From assembly GCF_000196015.1 (NCBI RefSeq), contig NC_007973.1, forward strand, positions 3,038,001-3,102,000: 64,000 nt of DNA. The letters run 5' to 3'. Shown piece by piece: positions 35,906 to 44,829 of this stretch. Below the pieces are notes generated by a model. The model did not search any database. It was not told the origin of the DNA and saw only the letters and a program-made list of their open reading frames with translations. Positions within the stretch are counted from its first letter, which is position 1; every line of letters starts with the position of its first letter. The translations under genes and the position numbers were made by a program. Origin of the DNA: Cupriavidus metallidurans CH34. Its GTDB lineage: Bacteria; Pseudomonadota; Gammaproteobacteria; Burkholderiales; Burkholderiaceae.

Positions 35906-38157
35906 TCAGGCGCATACTCACTATCGCGCTCGCGCTCGGGCTGACCGCCGGCGTTGCTTATGCTGACTCCCCGACCGGCATGTCGCTCAACCAATTCACC
36001 CCGCCGGCAGGCGACACCTCCGTCGACTTCTTGCGAGAGGTATTCGGGAACATCATCGGGCTGATCTCATCCGGCGGGAACGTCAGCGGCGGGCAGAACG
36101 ACGACGTTCTGGGCGCGATGATGAAGGTCTTCAATGCCGCCGTCCTCTTCCTGGGCATGCTGTTCATCGCTTACACGACCATCAAGGGCACGATCGACTC
36201 AGCGCACGACGGAGAGGTTCTCGGCAAGAGCATGAAGTCGCCTTACGTGATCCTGCGCAGCGTCGCCGGCACCGCCCTCCTACTGCCGCTCGGCTCTGGT
36301 TACTCGCTGATCCAGATCGGCATACTCTGGCTCGCGCTGCAAGGCGTCGGCGTCGCCGATGCCATCTGGAAGGCCGCGATCGAGCAAATCAACCGGGACA
36401 ACATGATCTCCCGCCCGATGATCCCGGATTCTCGCCCCCTGGCCGCCAACATCCTCAAATTCGAAGTCTGCGCGGCCGCGATGAACAAACAGTTCCAGGA
36501 CTCCGGCCGCGGCACCAGAGTTCATCCGGTGCCGTCCACGCAGGTCATGATGAATAGCGGTGAGCTGCTGAACTATGACGTCTTCGATGCGATACCCGTC
36601 GTCGGTGCCTACACGACCATCAAGAATCTGTCGAATGCCAAGTACACGGTGAGCAACTACCAGTGGAAAGCCAATGACAATAGCTACGTCAACCCGACGG
36701 TCTGCGGCGGAATCTCCTGGAAGCAGTCATGGGAGGCGTCCGAAGGCAACAGCAATACAAAGGTAATCAAAGAGCCGATCATGACTGCACACGCTCAGGC
36801 TGTGCAGCGCATGATCCAGGAGCTGCAGCCGACCGCCAACCAGATTGTTGCCGGGCAAAAGCCCACTCCGGGTGCGATTGATACGGCGGCAAACAATTAC
36901 GAGAATACGCTGCGTGACGCGGCGAAGAACGCCGTATCGCAAACGAACGACCGGGCCCGCAGTGACTTCCTGCAAGCCGCCAAAGATGGGGGCTGGATCT
37001 TCGCCGGCACCTGGTACAACCACATCGTCAAGATGAATGACGTGATGCAGTCCACGCTGAACGGGCTACCCACGTCTGAACCAATCGATATCACGGACAA
37101 GGAAACGCAGGAGGTCCTGCAGACCTACCAGGATGCGATGGCCACCGCCAACGAGTACACGAAGCATCGGGTCGAGGGCATCCGCCAGGTCTACTACAAC
37201 CAGACCGACGTGCGCGCGCCCCAGCAAGGCGAGGGCGCGTGGGAGTATGTGAGAAAGCTGATGTCCACCCCGTTCATGGGCGCGATCAATCAGATGACGC
37301 AGGAAATCGCCGGCTCGAACCTGAATCACATGAGCCAGATGAAGTCGTTTGGAGATTCAATCGCCGGCACTGGTGAAGCTCTCCTGGTTGGCATGGCCGG
37401 CGCGACGGGTGTTGCGAACTCTTGGTTCGCGCAAGGCACGGCGAAGACTGGGTTCGACGCAGCCGCGGTGTTGCAGTTCCTGTCGGGCATGGTGACCACA
37501 ATCGTGATCGCTTTGTTCTTTTTTGGAGCTGTGCTATCGAGCTATGTCCCTATGATCCCGTTCATCACTTGGATGACCTCGGTGGTGAACTGGTTCGTGC
37601 TGGCGCTCGAGTCTGTGATTGCGGGTCCTCTGTTCGCCGTCGCCCACATTCATCCGGACGGCGACGACGCCGTAGGGAAGGCAGGGAACGGCTACATGAT
37701 GATTCTGTCGCTCGTGATGCGACCGGCACTGATGTTGTTCGGCCTGATCGGAGGCATGCTTCTAACGCAGCCAGTGGTGGGACTGATCAATGTCGCATTT
37801 ATGACGGTCGTCGCCGGCATCCAGGCCGATTCCATGACCGGCATCGTTTCGTTTTTCGCGTATGTCACCATCTACGTGATCATCATGACCACGGTGGTAC
37901 ACATCGTGTTCTCGCTCATCCACTGGATTCCGGACAATATCCTCCGCTGGCTTGGCGCACATGCTGGTGGCATCGGCTCTGCCGAGCGAGCAGGCGAACA
38001 AGGCCACGACATTTTGGTCGGTGGGGTACGCGAGGTTAAACACGGGGCTGGCGGTCTCGGGGGCGGCAGCCAGAAGCGACCAAGTGGTGGCTCGGGAGCG
38101 GGTGGTGAGCTCAGACCAAGCGCGTCACCATCAAATAAGGACCTTCTTGGTGACTGA
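35902..38157 (+). CDS. DotA/TraY family conjugal transfer (type IVB secretion) protein
   Basis: This 751-residue inner-membrane protein starts with a signal peptide (MIRRILTIALALGLTAGVAYA). Hydrophobic segments lie near residues 75–95, 120–140 and 145–165, then a long periplasmic region, then at least five C-terminal spans. The block VLALESVIAGPLFAVAHIHPDGDDAVGKAGNGYMMILSLVMRPALMLFG is typical of DotA and IncI TraY. Length equals TraY (about 745), so the gene is complete. No other MPF-I genes (traI–traX) are in the island, so it is an orphan. It may have been kept for another role, such as exclusion or stability. Confidence 0.85.
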   Translation: MIRRILTIALALGLTAGVAYADSPTGMSLNQFTPPAGDTSVDFLREVFGNIIGLISSGGNVSGGQNDDVLGAMMKVFNAAVLFLGMLFIAYTTIKGTIDSAHDGEVLGKSMKSPYVILRSVAGTALLLPLGSGYSLIQIGILWLALQGVGVADAIWKAAIEQINRDNMISRPMIPDSRPLAANILKFEVCAAAMNKQFQDSGRGTRVHPVPSTQVMMNSGELLNYDVFDAIPVVGAYTTIKNLSNAKYTVSNYQWKANDNSYVNPTVCGGISWKQSWEASEGNSNTKVIKEPIMTAHAQAVQRMIQELQPTANQIVAGQKPTPGAIDTAANNYENTLRDAAKNAVSQTNDRARSDFLQAAKDGGWIFAGTWYNHIVKMNDVMQSTLNGLPTSEPIDITDKETQEVLQTYQDAMATANEYTKHRVEGIRQVYYNQTDVRAPQQGEGAWEYVRKLMSTPFMGAINQMTQEIAGSNLNHMSQMKSFGDSIAGTGEALLVGMAGATGVANSWFAQGTAKTGFDAAAVLQFLSGMVTTIVIALFFFGAVLSSYVPMIPFITWMTSVVNWFVLALESVIAGPLFAVAHIHPDGDDAVGKAGNGYMMILSLVMRPALMLFGLIGGMLLTQPVVGLINVAFMTVVAGIQADSMTGIVSFFAYVTIYVIIMTTVVHIVFSLIHWIPDNILRWLGAHAGGIGSAERAGEQGHDILVGGVREVKHGAGGLGGGSQKRPSGGSGAGGELRPSASPSNKDLLGD

Positions 38158-38275
38158 CACTGCTGTGGTTGCCAAGGATCAGCGGCAAGCCGCCCGGACA
38201 TGCTCTCGTTCAACTAGCTTTGGGAAAGGCCGAACCGGGACTAGGGACACTCCGATAGGGAAGGTAGGGACCTGT

Positions 38276-39700
38276 TCAGGCCGGGCGCAGGCGCACCAAG
38301 TCTTCGCTTAGGGACGCCTGCCACCCCTGCTGCGCGCTGGTCTTCATGGCGCGGATCGGCGTGACGGCTTCGCAGACGTAACCAGCTCCTTCGGCTAGCT
38401 CGCGAAGGATGTCCCCGACATCGATCAAGACGTCAGCATACCGACTGTCGCCGACGGTCATCAGTACGGCGCCCTCTGGGTTCATCTTGCCCCGCACAGA
38501 CTTCAAGATCTGCACTAGGTCGGCGAAATACGCGCCGATCATGTCGGGCAGGTGCGGATCCCAGAGTTGAGCACGTCTCTTCGTCAAAGCTTTCACCGTC
38601 TGGCGCAGCTTGCGCGAGTCCAGCCCCTCCCAACTCATGTCGCGGTGGATCTGCACGTGCGACCGCAGGGTGGAACTCCGCAGCTCAGTGTTATCGGCCC
38701 GGCTCTTCAAATAGCCCAGCACCCACAGTTCGACGTTGTAAATGTCGGTGTAGTCGAAGCTGTTCGGGTACGGCGGCGAAAACAGCGCGACATCGACCTG
38801 GCCGACCTTGTCGACTTCCACCCGCGAGTCGCCCCGAAGCAGTCTGTAGCTCTCGCATGCGCGAGCGCCGTGCGCGCTAATATCGAACAGCGCTGCTTGA
38901 AACGCCGCCTGGAACGCCACGCTGACGTCGCGTGGGCTTTTCTGGGTGGCCTGCCAGTTGGAACGGTACCGGCGCCCCTTGCCGCTAATCACGACATTGC
39001 TCATGTCAATCAGGATGCTTCCGAGCAGCACGCGTAGCAGGCGCTGGTTGACGGGGTTGGTGATTTCGTCGATGGCCTCACGGATCGTCAAAATGCGGCG
39101 GAATGTCTCCCGCGGAAAAATCCAGCGATCTTTGAGGCCGGGCTCGACCATGGTGGCTGGCCACGACTCGTAGCGGATCGATCGTAGGGTGGCCGAGCGG
39201 GTGCTCATCTTCTTAACGACGCCGGCGAAGTCATCGATCAACGACGCGTGATCGTACTTCGACAGCTTCGCTTCGATCAGATCGGCCAGAAACGGGTTTA
39301 CCTCGATGGACGTCGATTCGATGCCGAGGAATTGGCATGTAAGCGCTGTTGTCCCCGACCCCCCGAAGCAATCGAGGCATGTCGATGGCCAGAATCCCAG
39401 GCAACTGAGCGACTCGGCCACCATCAGCGGCGAGAATGCCTCCTTGAATCGATACCAGCGCTGGAACGGCAGGTTGTGACTAGGCATGTTCGATGATATC
39501 GGCACACCATCGACCACATCCTTAAGCCACGACGAGAAATTCCTGCGTTCGGTCGCACCCAGCTCAGGACAGTTCTCCTCGATGAATGTGCTGATGGCGG
39601 CTGCTTTCATGTCCCTGAGTCCTCCGGTCTGCTGGGCGACGGCGTAGAGATAGTCTTGCAGTGTGCCGTCCAGTTGAATATTATGAAGACTAATATTCAT
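38276..39700 (-). CDS. DNA methyltransferase (SPPY motif, amino-MTase)
   Basis: This 474-residue protein has the SAM-binding motif I CLDCFGGSGTTALTCQFLGIESTSIEVNPFLADL (residues about 108–142) and the catalytic motif ALFSPPYPNSFDYTDIYN (about 308). SPPY is typical of N4-cytosine methyltransferases and some N6-adenine ones. The order motif I, long insert, catalytic motif is that of the alpha-like group. The 165-residue insert would be the target-recognition region. It is divergent from the HTH gene, and an inverted repeat overlaps its first codons. It most likely marks self DNA for the neighbouring nuclease operon. Confidence 0.82.
   Translation of the reverse strand: MNISLHNIQLDGTLQDYLYAVAQQTGGLRDMKAAAISTFIEENCPELGATERRNFSSWLKDVVDGVPISSNMPSHNLPFQRWYRFKEAFSPLMVAESLSCLGFWPSTCLDCFGGSGTTALTCQFLGIESTSIEVNPFLADLIEAKLSKYDHASLIDDFAGVVKKMSTRSATLRSIRYESWPATMVEPGLKDRWIFPRETFRRILTIREAIDEITNPVNQRLLRVLLGSILIDMSNVVISGKGRRYRSNWQATQKSPRDVSVAFQAAFQAALFDISAHGARACESYRLLRGDSRVEVDKVGQVDVALFSPPYPNSFDYTDIYNVELWVLGYLKSRADNTELRSSTLRSHVQIHRDMSWEGLDSRKLRQTVKALTKRRAQLWDPHLPDMIGAYFADLVQILKSVRGKMNPEGAVLMTVGDSRYADVLIDVGDILRELAEGAGYVCEAVTPIRAMKTSAQQGWQASLSEDLVRLRPA
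39675..39699. promoter_or_regulatory. Inverted-repeat operator between methyltransferase and HTH gene
   Basis: TGAATATT (39,675–39,682) and AATATTCA (39,692–39,699) form a perfect inverted repeat with a 9-base spacer. It covers the start codon and first codons of the methyltransferase and lies 16 bases before the HTH start. The same half-site recurs as the palindrome TTGAATATTCAA at 39,899–39,910 inside the HTH gene. This pattern fits a controller-type autoregulator. Confidence 0.6.
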
Positions 39701-39714
39701 TCAAGCAAGCGACA

Positions 39715-40089
39715 GTGTCGCCCAAAAATATGTCATCCGCGACACCCGAAGAAATGGCTGAGACCATCCGCAAAGCTTGGCGGCGAAGGGACATCTCTCA
39801 GAAGCAGGTGGAGCGCGATCTGGGCATCCATCAAAGCCAGTTTTCCAAGCTCGTTAACGGCCGATTCAAGGAGGCGAACGGACATGCCAGCCGATTATTT
39901 GAATATTCAAAACGCCATGAGGGTACGGCGCAGCTGCAGTCGGGAGAGACGGACACAGAGGCGCTTCGATCGGCCCTAACCGAGCGGCTCATGCGCGCAT
40001 GGGATGGTACAGATGAGGGCGCTCGGGCACTCGGAGCTATCCTCGACGGCGTTGCGCGCCTGCGGGCACGCAGGTCTCGAAGGACTTGA
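39715..40089 (+). CDS. HTH (XRE-like) regulator, candidate controller protein
   Basis: This 124-residue protein has a helix-turn-helix in RKAWRRRDISQKQVERDLGIHQSQFSKLVNGRFKEANGHASRLFEYSKRHEG (residues about 17–70), with a variable C-terminal half. GTG at 39715 gives the full frame; an ATG at 39730 is an alternative, and neither has a clear ribosome site, so the transcript may be leaderless. Its divergent place between methyltransferase and nuclease operon resembles C proteins of restriction–modification systems. Confidence 0.7.
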   Translation: MSPKNMSSATPEEMAETIRKAWRRRDISQKQVERDLGIHQSQFSKLVNGRFKEANGHASRLFEYSKRHEGTAQLQSGETDTEALRSALTERLMRAWDGTDEGARALGAILDGVARLRARRSRRT

Positions 40090-40309
40090 AGACCACGCCC
40101 CTCGCCACACGGTCTCAGTGCGTCTCGCCAGGACGACCGTACCGTGTCCGGGCGACGCGTAACTGTTCAACGCTTGGTGGCTCCCTTATACTTATTCGCC
40201 ACTTTGGGTTGACGACAAGCGGCCAACGGTGCCCAGGGAGAGACTAGATGATGCCGAACCAGATCCGCGCCTGGAGCGCGATGACGTTGCCTTTCGTAGG
40301 AATGCGAGC

Positions 40310-42340
40310 ATGATGGATCTGCCCGTCATCGAGTCCCTGCAAATCAGGAACTATGGCCTATACCCCGGGTTAGAACGCAATGGTGTTTTTGACATCGATC
40401 TGGCGCCCGGCTTGACCGTCGTGCTCGGCGCCAACGGCTTGGGCAAGAGTACGCTCGTCAATATCCTCTTCCGGATGCTCACGGGGCCTTGGAACGTGAG
40501 TTTGCCCGACGGCAACCTCGGCACTGCCAACCTACGCGCCGTGCCGCTTAGCCCGAAGCTCCGGTCGACGTTTAGCGCGCGGGTCAACGATGCCGCTCGT
40601 GATTCCCAAGCTACCATTGTGTTCACCATCGGTACACACAAGTTTGCAGTCACGCGATCGCTGCAGAAGCTCGACTTGGTGGAGTTTTCCGTTGACGACG
40701 CGCCCCCCGGCACCGACGAGGAAGACCTAAAGAATGCCGTGCTCGCCGCGTCGAGCATCGACAGCTACGGCGAATGGATCTTCGTTCTGCGCACGATGGT
40801 CTTCTTTTTTGAGGATCGCCGGATGCTCGTCTGGGATCCAACGGCTCAACGCCAGTTGCTACGCTGCTTGTTTCTGGAGCCGGCCCAAGCGCGCGATTGG
40901 TGGCAAGCGGAGCGGGAAATCCTCGAGCTCGACACGCGCATGCGCAACTTGCACGCGGCGCTGTCTAGGGAGGAGAAAGAGGAGCACAAGAACCACGGCC
41001 TTTCCAAGGCGGCACCGGAGGTTCGCGCCGAGCTCACCTCTAAGGAAACGCTGCTGCAGGGCACACTCAACCGCCAAGCCAAACTGCTTGATAGCATCGA
41101 GGAACTCGACGAAGCCCGGCGCCGCCATCGCTTGGATGCTTTGCGTGCCGCAGAGACGTTGCATGCCGCCGTACACGAATTGGAACGCGCGCGTCTGGCG
41201 GCAGTAGAAGCTCGGTATCCGTCTGCCGATGAATCGATGCGCTATATCTTCTCGCGCTTGATGACTGATGACGTTTGCGGAGTCTGTCAAACGCCAGGCC
41301 GGCAGGATAAGCGTCAGCAGATGCTGCATGCAATCGACACCAAGCACTGCGTCCTTTGCGACGCAAAAGTTGAGCCCCTCGCAGGTGAGCCGGTCAACTT
41401 GACTGACGAGCGAGTAAGCGCGCTTCGCGCACGCGTGGAGGAAGCCAAGGTGACCGATGCAGCGAGTCGACAGTCGCTCGAGACCTCCACGACTAGTTAC
41501 TCCACAGCCGCAAAAAGCCTAGTCGAGTTAAATGCGGAGGTTGGAGACCTGACGGGTGACATTGAAGCGCTCGTTCGTCAGCTTCCGCCCGATGAACAGA
41601 CCGCGCGCAGGCAAAGCGACGACATGACCAAGCTCAAGAAGCGGGTCGATGCAATGAACGCGGAGCTCCAGGTCAAGCGCGAAGCCTTTGCAGGCAAGCT
41701 CACGACGTACCGCCGCCAGATCGGCGAATTCGCCTCGGAAGTTAAAGATGCGTTCGACGAGATTGCTCGCGGCTTTTTGCTCGAAGACGTGTCACTGTCG
41801 TGGACGCCCGTGCGGATGCCGTTGGGCCAGGCCGGCACCTCTGGAATAGCTCTCACGCCGATCGAGTACCCCTCGTTCAGTATCGAAATGACAGGCGCCA
41901 ACTTCTCGGCGGTGCAGCGGCGCGATAGCCCTGAGCAGGTCTCCGAGAGCCAGCGTGAGTTCATCGATCTCGCGTTCCGGATGGCCTTGGTGCGCGTCGG
42001 CTCCCAGAGTCAGACCTCGACCATCATTATCGATGCGCCGGAGTCATCGCTCGATGCGGTTTTCGTTAATCGCGCGGCAAAGGTACTGGCCTCGTTCGCC
42101 AACGCCAACAGCACGAATCGCCTGGTTGTAACCTCAAATTTGGCGGCCGGTAAGCTCATCCCGGCAATGCTCAAAGCTGCGGAGAGTAATCCAAGCGCAC
42201 GGTTCGACCGGATTGTAGACCTGTTTAACGCCGGTGTTCCGACCCGAGCGATGACCACTCTGCGGGCCGAATACGAAGAGCTCCGAAAGGAGCTGTTCAT
42301 ACAAATCGACGAGAGCATCCAGCATGCCAGCCAAACCTGA
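40310..42340 (+). CDS. SMC/ABC-type ATPase of an ABC-three-component system
   Basis: This 676-residue cytosolic ATPase has Walker A VVLGANGLGKSTLVNILFR near residue 43, a long coiled-coil middle with a CxxC...CxxC insert (DDVCGVCQTPG ... KHCVLCDAKVE, about 340–370) like a zinc hook, an ABC signature region (SESQREFIDLAFRMALV, about 545) and Walker B TIIIDAPESSLDAVF (about 570). This is the architecture of Rad50-like conflict ATPases. The start at 40310 has an AGGA site; GTG at 40229 would add 27 residues. It overlaps the next gene by 17 bases. Confidence 0.82.
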   Translation: MMDLPVIESLQIRNYGLYPGLERNGVFDIDLAPGLTVVLGANGLGKSTLVNILFRMLTGPWNVSLPDGNLGTANLRAVPLSPKLRSTFSARVNDAARDSQATIVFTIGTHKFAVTRSLQKLDLVEFSVDDAPPGTDEEDLKNAVLAASSIDSYGEWIFVLRTMVFFFEDRRMLVWDPTAQRQLLRCLFLEPAQARDWWQAEREILELDTRMRNLHAALSREEKEEHKNHGLSKAAPEVRAELTSKETLLQGTLNRQAKLLDSIEELDEARRRHRLDALRAAETLHAAVHELERARLAAVEARYPSADESMRYIFSRLMTDDVCGVCQTPGRQDKRQQMLHAIDTKHCVLCDAKVEPLAGEPVNLTDERVSALRARVEEAKVTDAASRQSLETSTTSYSTAAKSLVELNAEVGDLTGDIEALVRQLPPDEQTARRQSDDMTKLKKRVDAMNAELQVKREAFAGKLTTYRRQIGEFASEVKDAFDEIARGFLLEDVSLSWTPVRMPLGQAGTSGIALTPIEYPSFSIEMTGANFSAVQRRDSPEQVSESQREFIDLAFRMALVRVGSQSQTSTIIIDAPESSLDAVFVNRAAKVLASFANANSTNRLVVTSNLAAGKLIPAMLKAAESNPSARFDRIVDLFNAGVPTRAMTTLRAEYEELRKELFIQIDESIQHASQT

Positions 42341-42989
42341 GTGGAGGGACTCGCTGGAAGCACGCAAGCGCCCTATTCGGGTGCTTGCGTTGCTTGAAGC
42401 GCTGGCTGATGCCTCGATTTTCGAGGCGCCGCTTCGGGTGGTACACGAGCTGGCCTACCTGTCTAACGTGTTGGCACCGGTCTTCGAGCTCGCCCCCTTT
42501 AGTGCGAGTCTGCTCAAACGCCAAGGTGGTCCGTACTACCCTGAGCTGCAAGATACGATCGACTTGCTGGTGGGGCGCGGCATGGTATTCGCCTCGGGTA
42601 TTCGTTACGAGCCAGTGCCCGAGGAAAAGCGCTACCGCTTGCATGCGAATTACCGGATCAACCGCGCGCTGGCGGGCTCCGCGTTAGCCGCTTATCACGA
42701 GGTCTATGCCGACACCGGTGAGCCCTTTTTTATTGGCGAGCTCTGTGCCGCTTACAGTATGTTGGCCGACCAGGAATTGGGGCAGGCTTTCCGATTCGAT
42801 GCTCGCTACGCGGACAAGGACGTCGACAACAACGAGGTGATCGACTTCGGTCAGTGGGTAAGCGCCGCCAGCACGAATTTCTCACGCAACGCGGCCATGT
42901 CATTTCGGCCCGGTGAATCGCTGCAACCGGCCGAGCGCATCTTCATGTACATCGAGCACGTGCAAAGGAAGGTTGCTCATGGCGGTTGA
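42324..42989 (+). CDS. ABC-three-component system middle component (MC2-like)
   Basis: This 221-residue protein is largely helical with likely winged-helix features (IRVLALLEALADASIFEAPLRVVHELAYLSNVLAPVFELAPFSASLLKRQGGPYYPELQDTIDLLVGRGMV). I recognise the pattern from middle components of ABC-3C systems, small proteins encoded between an SMC-like ATPase and an effector gene. The role is thought to be bridging the ATPase and the effector. It overlaps both neighbours (17 and 11 bases), which marks one operon. The subfamily assignment is from memory and should be tested by profile search. Confidence 0.68.
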   Translation: MPAKPEWRDSLEARKRPIRVLALLEALADASIFEAPLRVVHELAYLSNVLAPVFELAPFSASLLKRQGGPYYPELQDTIDLLVGRGMVFASGIRYEPVPEEKRYRLHANYRINRALAGSALAAYHEVYADTGEPFFIGELCAAYSMLADQELGQAFRFDARYADKDVDNNEVIDFGQWVSAASTNFSRNAAMSFRPGESLQPAERIFMYIEHVQRKVAHGG

Positions 42990-44142
42990 AGCGCAACCCA
43001 TCACTCCGCTCGATCTTGGCGCTTGGCAAGGCGACCGAGCTCAGCTCGCGACGGCGCGGCGTTCCTCGTATGGGGACATCGACGACTTGCCGCTTGAGCT
43101 GCGCTTTCAGGTGTACGTCTCGCGAGCCGTCCAAGCGCGTGAGCGCCAAGCGGACGCCGAGACTGCGGGCGCGGCTGCATTCATTCTGGTAACGCCGCAA
43201 CAGCAGGAGGAGCTCAAGACGGGCCGGTCGTTCGATCGGACTGTCCACACCGGGCGCGTCCGCCTCGCAGCCCGTGTGCACTTTATGACCCATCGCGCGG
43301 CGAGCAGTGTATTTGAGGAGTATGTAGGCGACGCCAACGGCGTTTTCGATCGCATTGCCGAACTCCAGTGCGATCGACTACCCGCTTTGATCTACGACCC
43401 GAGCTCCGGCAAGTCGACTCTGACCTACTACCCTCGAGGTACACACACGGACGATGGGCTAGTCGAGGTCCAGCTCGATGCAAGCTCCGTGACCGAAGCC
43501 GAAATTCTTTCGGTTATCGAGGCGGTGTACCGCACCGAGCTGTGCACGCCGGACAACTCCGGCCCGACGAAGATCTGGCAAAACGCGGGTAAGGGCCATC
43601 CGATTGAGGAAGCCGAGCGTACCGTGCAACAGTTCTTGCGTGTGGGACTAGCCGCGCGCTTCCACTGGTGCACGATTCGTGCTGAGCAGTCAGGCAAGCT
43701 CGGTCGCACGGATCTTGAGGTTGTCGACGACCGCACTGGCGAGGCGGGCGCCATCACCCACTACGCACTGCTGGAGCTGAAGGTACTGCGCAGCTTCAGC
43801 CACTCTGGAACGGCGTATTCGGCCACGGCGACCGACGATGCCGTCTCGAAGGGCGTGAACCAAGCTCATTCCTATGGTGTCAGCAACAACAGCCTGTTGC
43901 GTATGCTGTGCTGTTTCGACATGCGAACCGACGACGTTGGCGACACCACTACGTTCGCGCACGTCCAGACCGACGCCATCACCCTGTGCGTCAGCTTGAA
44001 GCGATGGTACATGTACCGATCTTCGGAACACATGCGGGATGTCATCGCGCGGAGCCAGATTGAGGCAGCCAACGACTCATTGGCTAGCGGACAACAAGCT
44101 GCTCGCCATGACGCAGGGGGTAACAAGAAGTCCAACCCCTAG
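42979..44142 (+). CDS. PD-(D/E)xK nuclease component of the ABC-three-component system
   Basis: This 387-residue protein has a C-terminal nuclease fold: after a conserved FLRVGLAARFHWCTIRAEQSGKLGRTDLEVVD there is THYALLELKVLRSFSH, giving the D...ExK triad (TDLEV and LELK, about residues 245–280). A QAHSYG helix follows, as in many restriction-like nucleases. The N-terminal 200 residues are of unknown fold and may bind DNA or the partner. ATG at 42979 has an AAGGAAGG site six bases upstream. As the last gene of the operon it is the likely effector. Confidence 0.75.
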   Translation: MAVEAQPITPLDLGAWQGDRAQLATARRSSYGDIDDLPLELRFQVYVSRAVQARERQADAETAGAAAFILVTPQQQEELKTGRSFDRTVHTGRVRLAARVHFMTHRAASSVFEEYVGDANGVFDRIAELQCDRLPALIYDPSSGKSTLTYYPRGTHTDDGLVEVQLDASSVTEAEILSVIEAVYRTELCTPDNSGPTKIWQNAGKGHPIEEAERTVQQFLRVGLAARFHWCTIRAEQSGKLGRTDLEVVDDRTGEAGAITHYALLELKVLRSFSHSGTAYSATATDDAVSKGVNQAHSYGVSNNSLLRMLCCFDMRTDDVGDTTTFAHVQTDAITLCVSLKRWYMYRSSEHMRDVIARSQIEAANDSLASGQQAARHDAGGNKKSNP

Positions 44143-44482
44143 AAGCTGCGATCGCGAATGAGCTAGCAATCTAGAGGCGCCCGTCACCGTGGTGAGCGCT
44201 CAAGATGCATCGCTCGCGGCAAGTCGCTTGATTCAATGTAGTCGAGCGGACGGCGTAGATGCTGAATTTGTCGGTCGAGCCGCCGGTGTCCAACGGCCAT
44301 TGTTCGTGAGCGCTGCTGTCGAGGTCCTCGACCGCAGGTGGCTTAGGTCGGTCCTGAAGCGATCAGCCATCCCGCAGCATCGGAAGTCGGCTCCTGACCG
44401 AACTCGGCCGTCGGGTCGCCGGCCTTCCCCAGAAATTGGCGAGAAACTCTTTTTCGGCAACTACGGCGAGGGCACACAGTCC
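44143..44482. other. Intergenic region after the nuclease operon
   Basis: No gene or clear terminator is seen in this 340-bp stretch between the nuclease gene and the convergent mobilisation-region gene. Open frames through it overlap the antisense of the next gene. Confidence 0.4.
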
Positions 44483-44821
44483 CTAGGCCTTTCTCAGTGC
44501 CCCCGATTTTCGGTCGTACGCATAGCCCCGCTCGGCGTAGGCCGTGGTTCGCGACGCTTCGAGCAGTTCTTTCGCCACTTCCTCCCGCAGCAAAGGGTGG
44601 TTTGGGGCCAGCTCTGCCAGGGCTCTTCTGAGTGCACGAACATAGTCGGCACTAACTTTCCGCTCAACATGCTCGTTAAGTTCAGCATTTAAGGCGGCGG
44701 ACAGACGGCCCTGCAGCTTTTGAGAGTGTGCTTCCCACTCAGCAACAGCCGCACGCCCTTCCCGAACCGCAGCATTTCGAGCCGCCATGCCAGCGGACAA
44801 ACCATTCGAGTAGTTGCTCAT
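44483..44821 (-). CDS. Hypothetical protein downstream of the relaxase fragment
   Basis: This 112-residue, strongly helical, charged protein (MSNYSNGLSAGMAARNAAVREGRAAVAEWEAHS... KVSADYVRALRRALAELAPNHPLLREEVAKELLEASRTTAYAERGYA) has no domain I recognise. It starts eight bases after the relaxase fragment's stop and would be co-transcribed with it. Small helical genes of this kind often trail relaxase genes; a mobilisation accessory role is a guess. Confidence 0.55.
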   Translation of the reverse strand: MSNYSNGLSAGMAARNAAVREGRAAVAEWEAHSQKLQGRLSAALNAELNEHVERKVSADYVRALRRALAELAPNHPLLREEVAKELLEASRTTAYAERGYAYDRKSGALRKA

Positions 44822-44829
44822 TTCTCTCT

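Noticed and set aside
44189..44692. 167-residue frame after the nuclease gene
   Set aside because: Its second half is antisense to the small helical gene at 44,483–44,821 and the first half has no coding signal.
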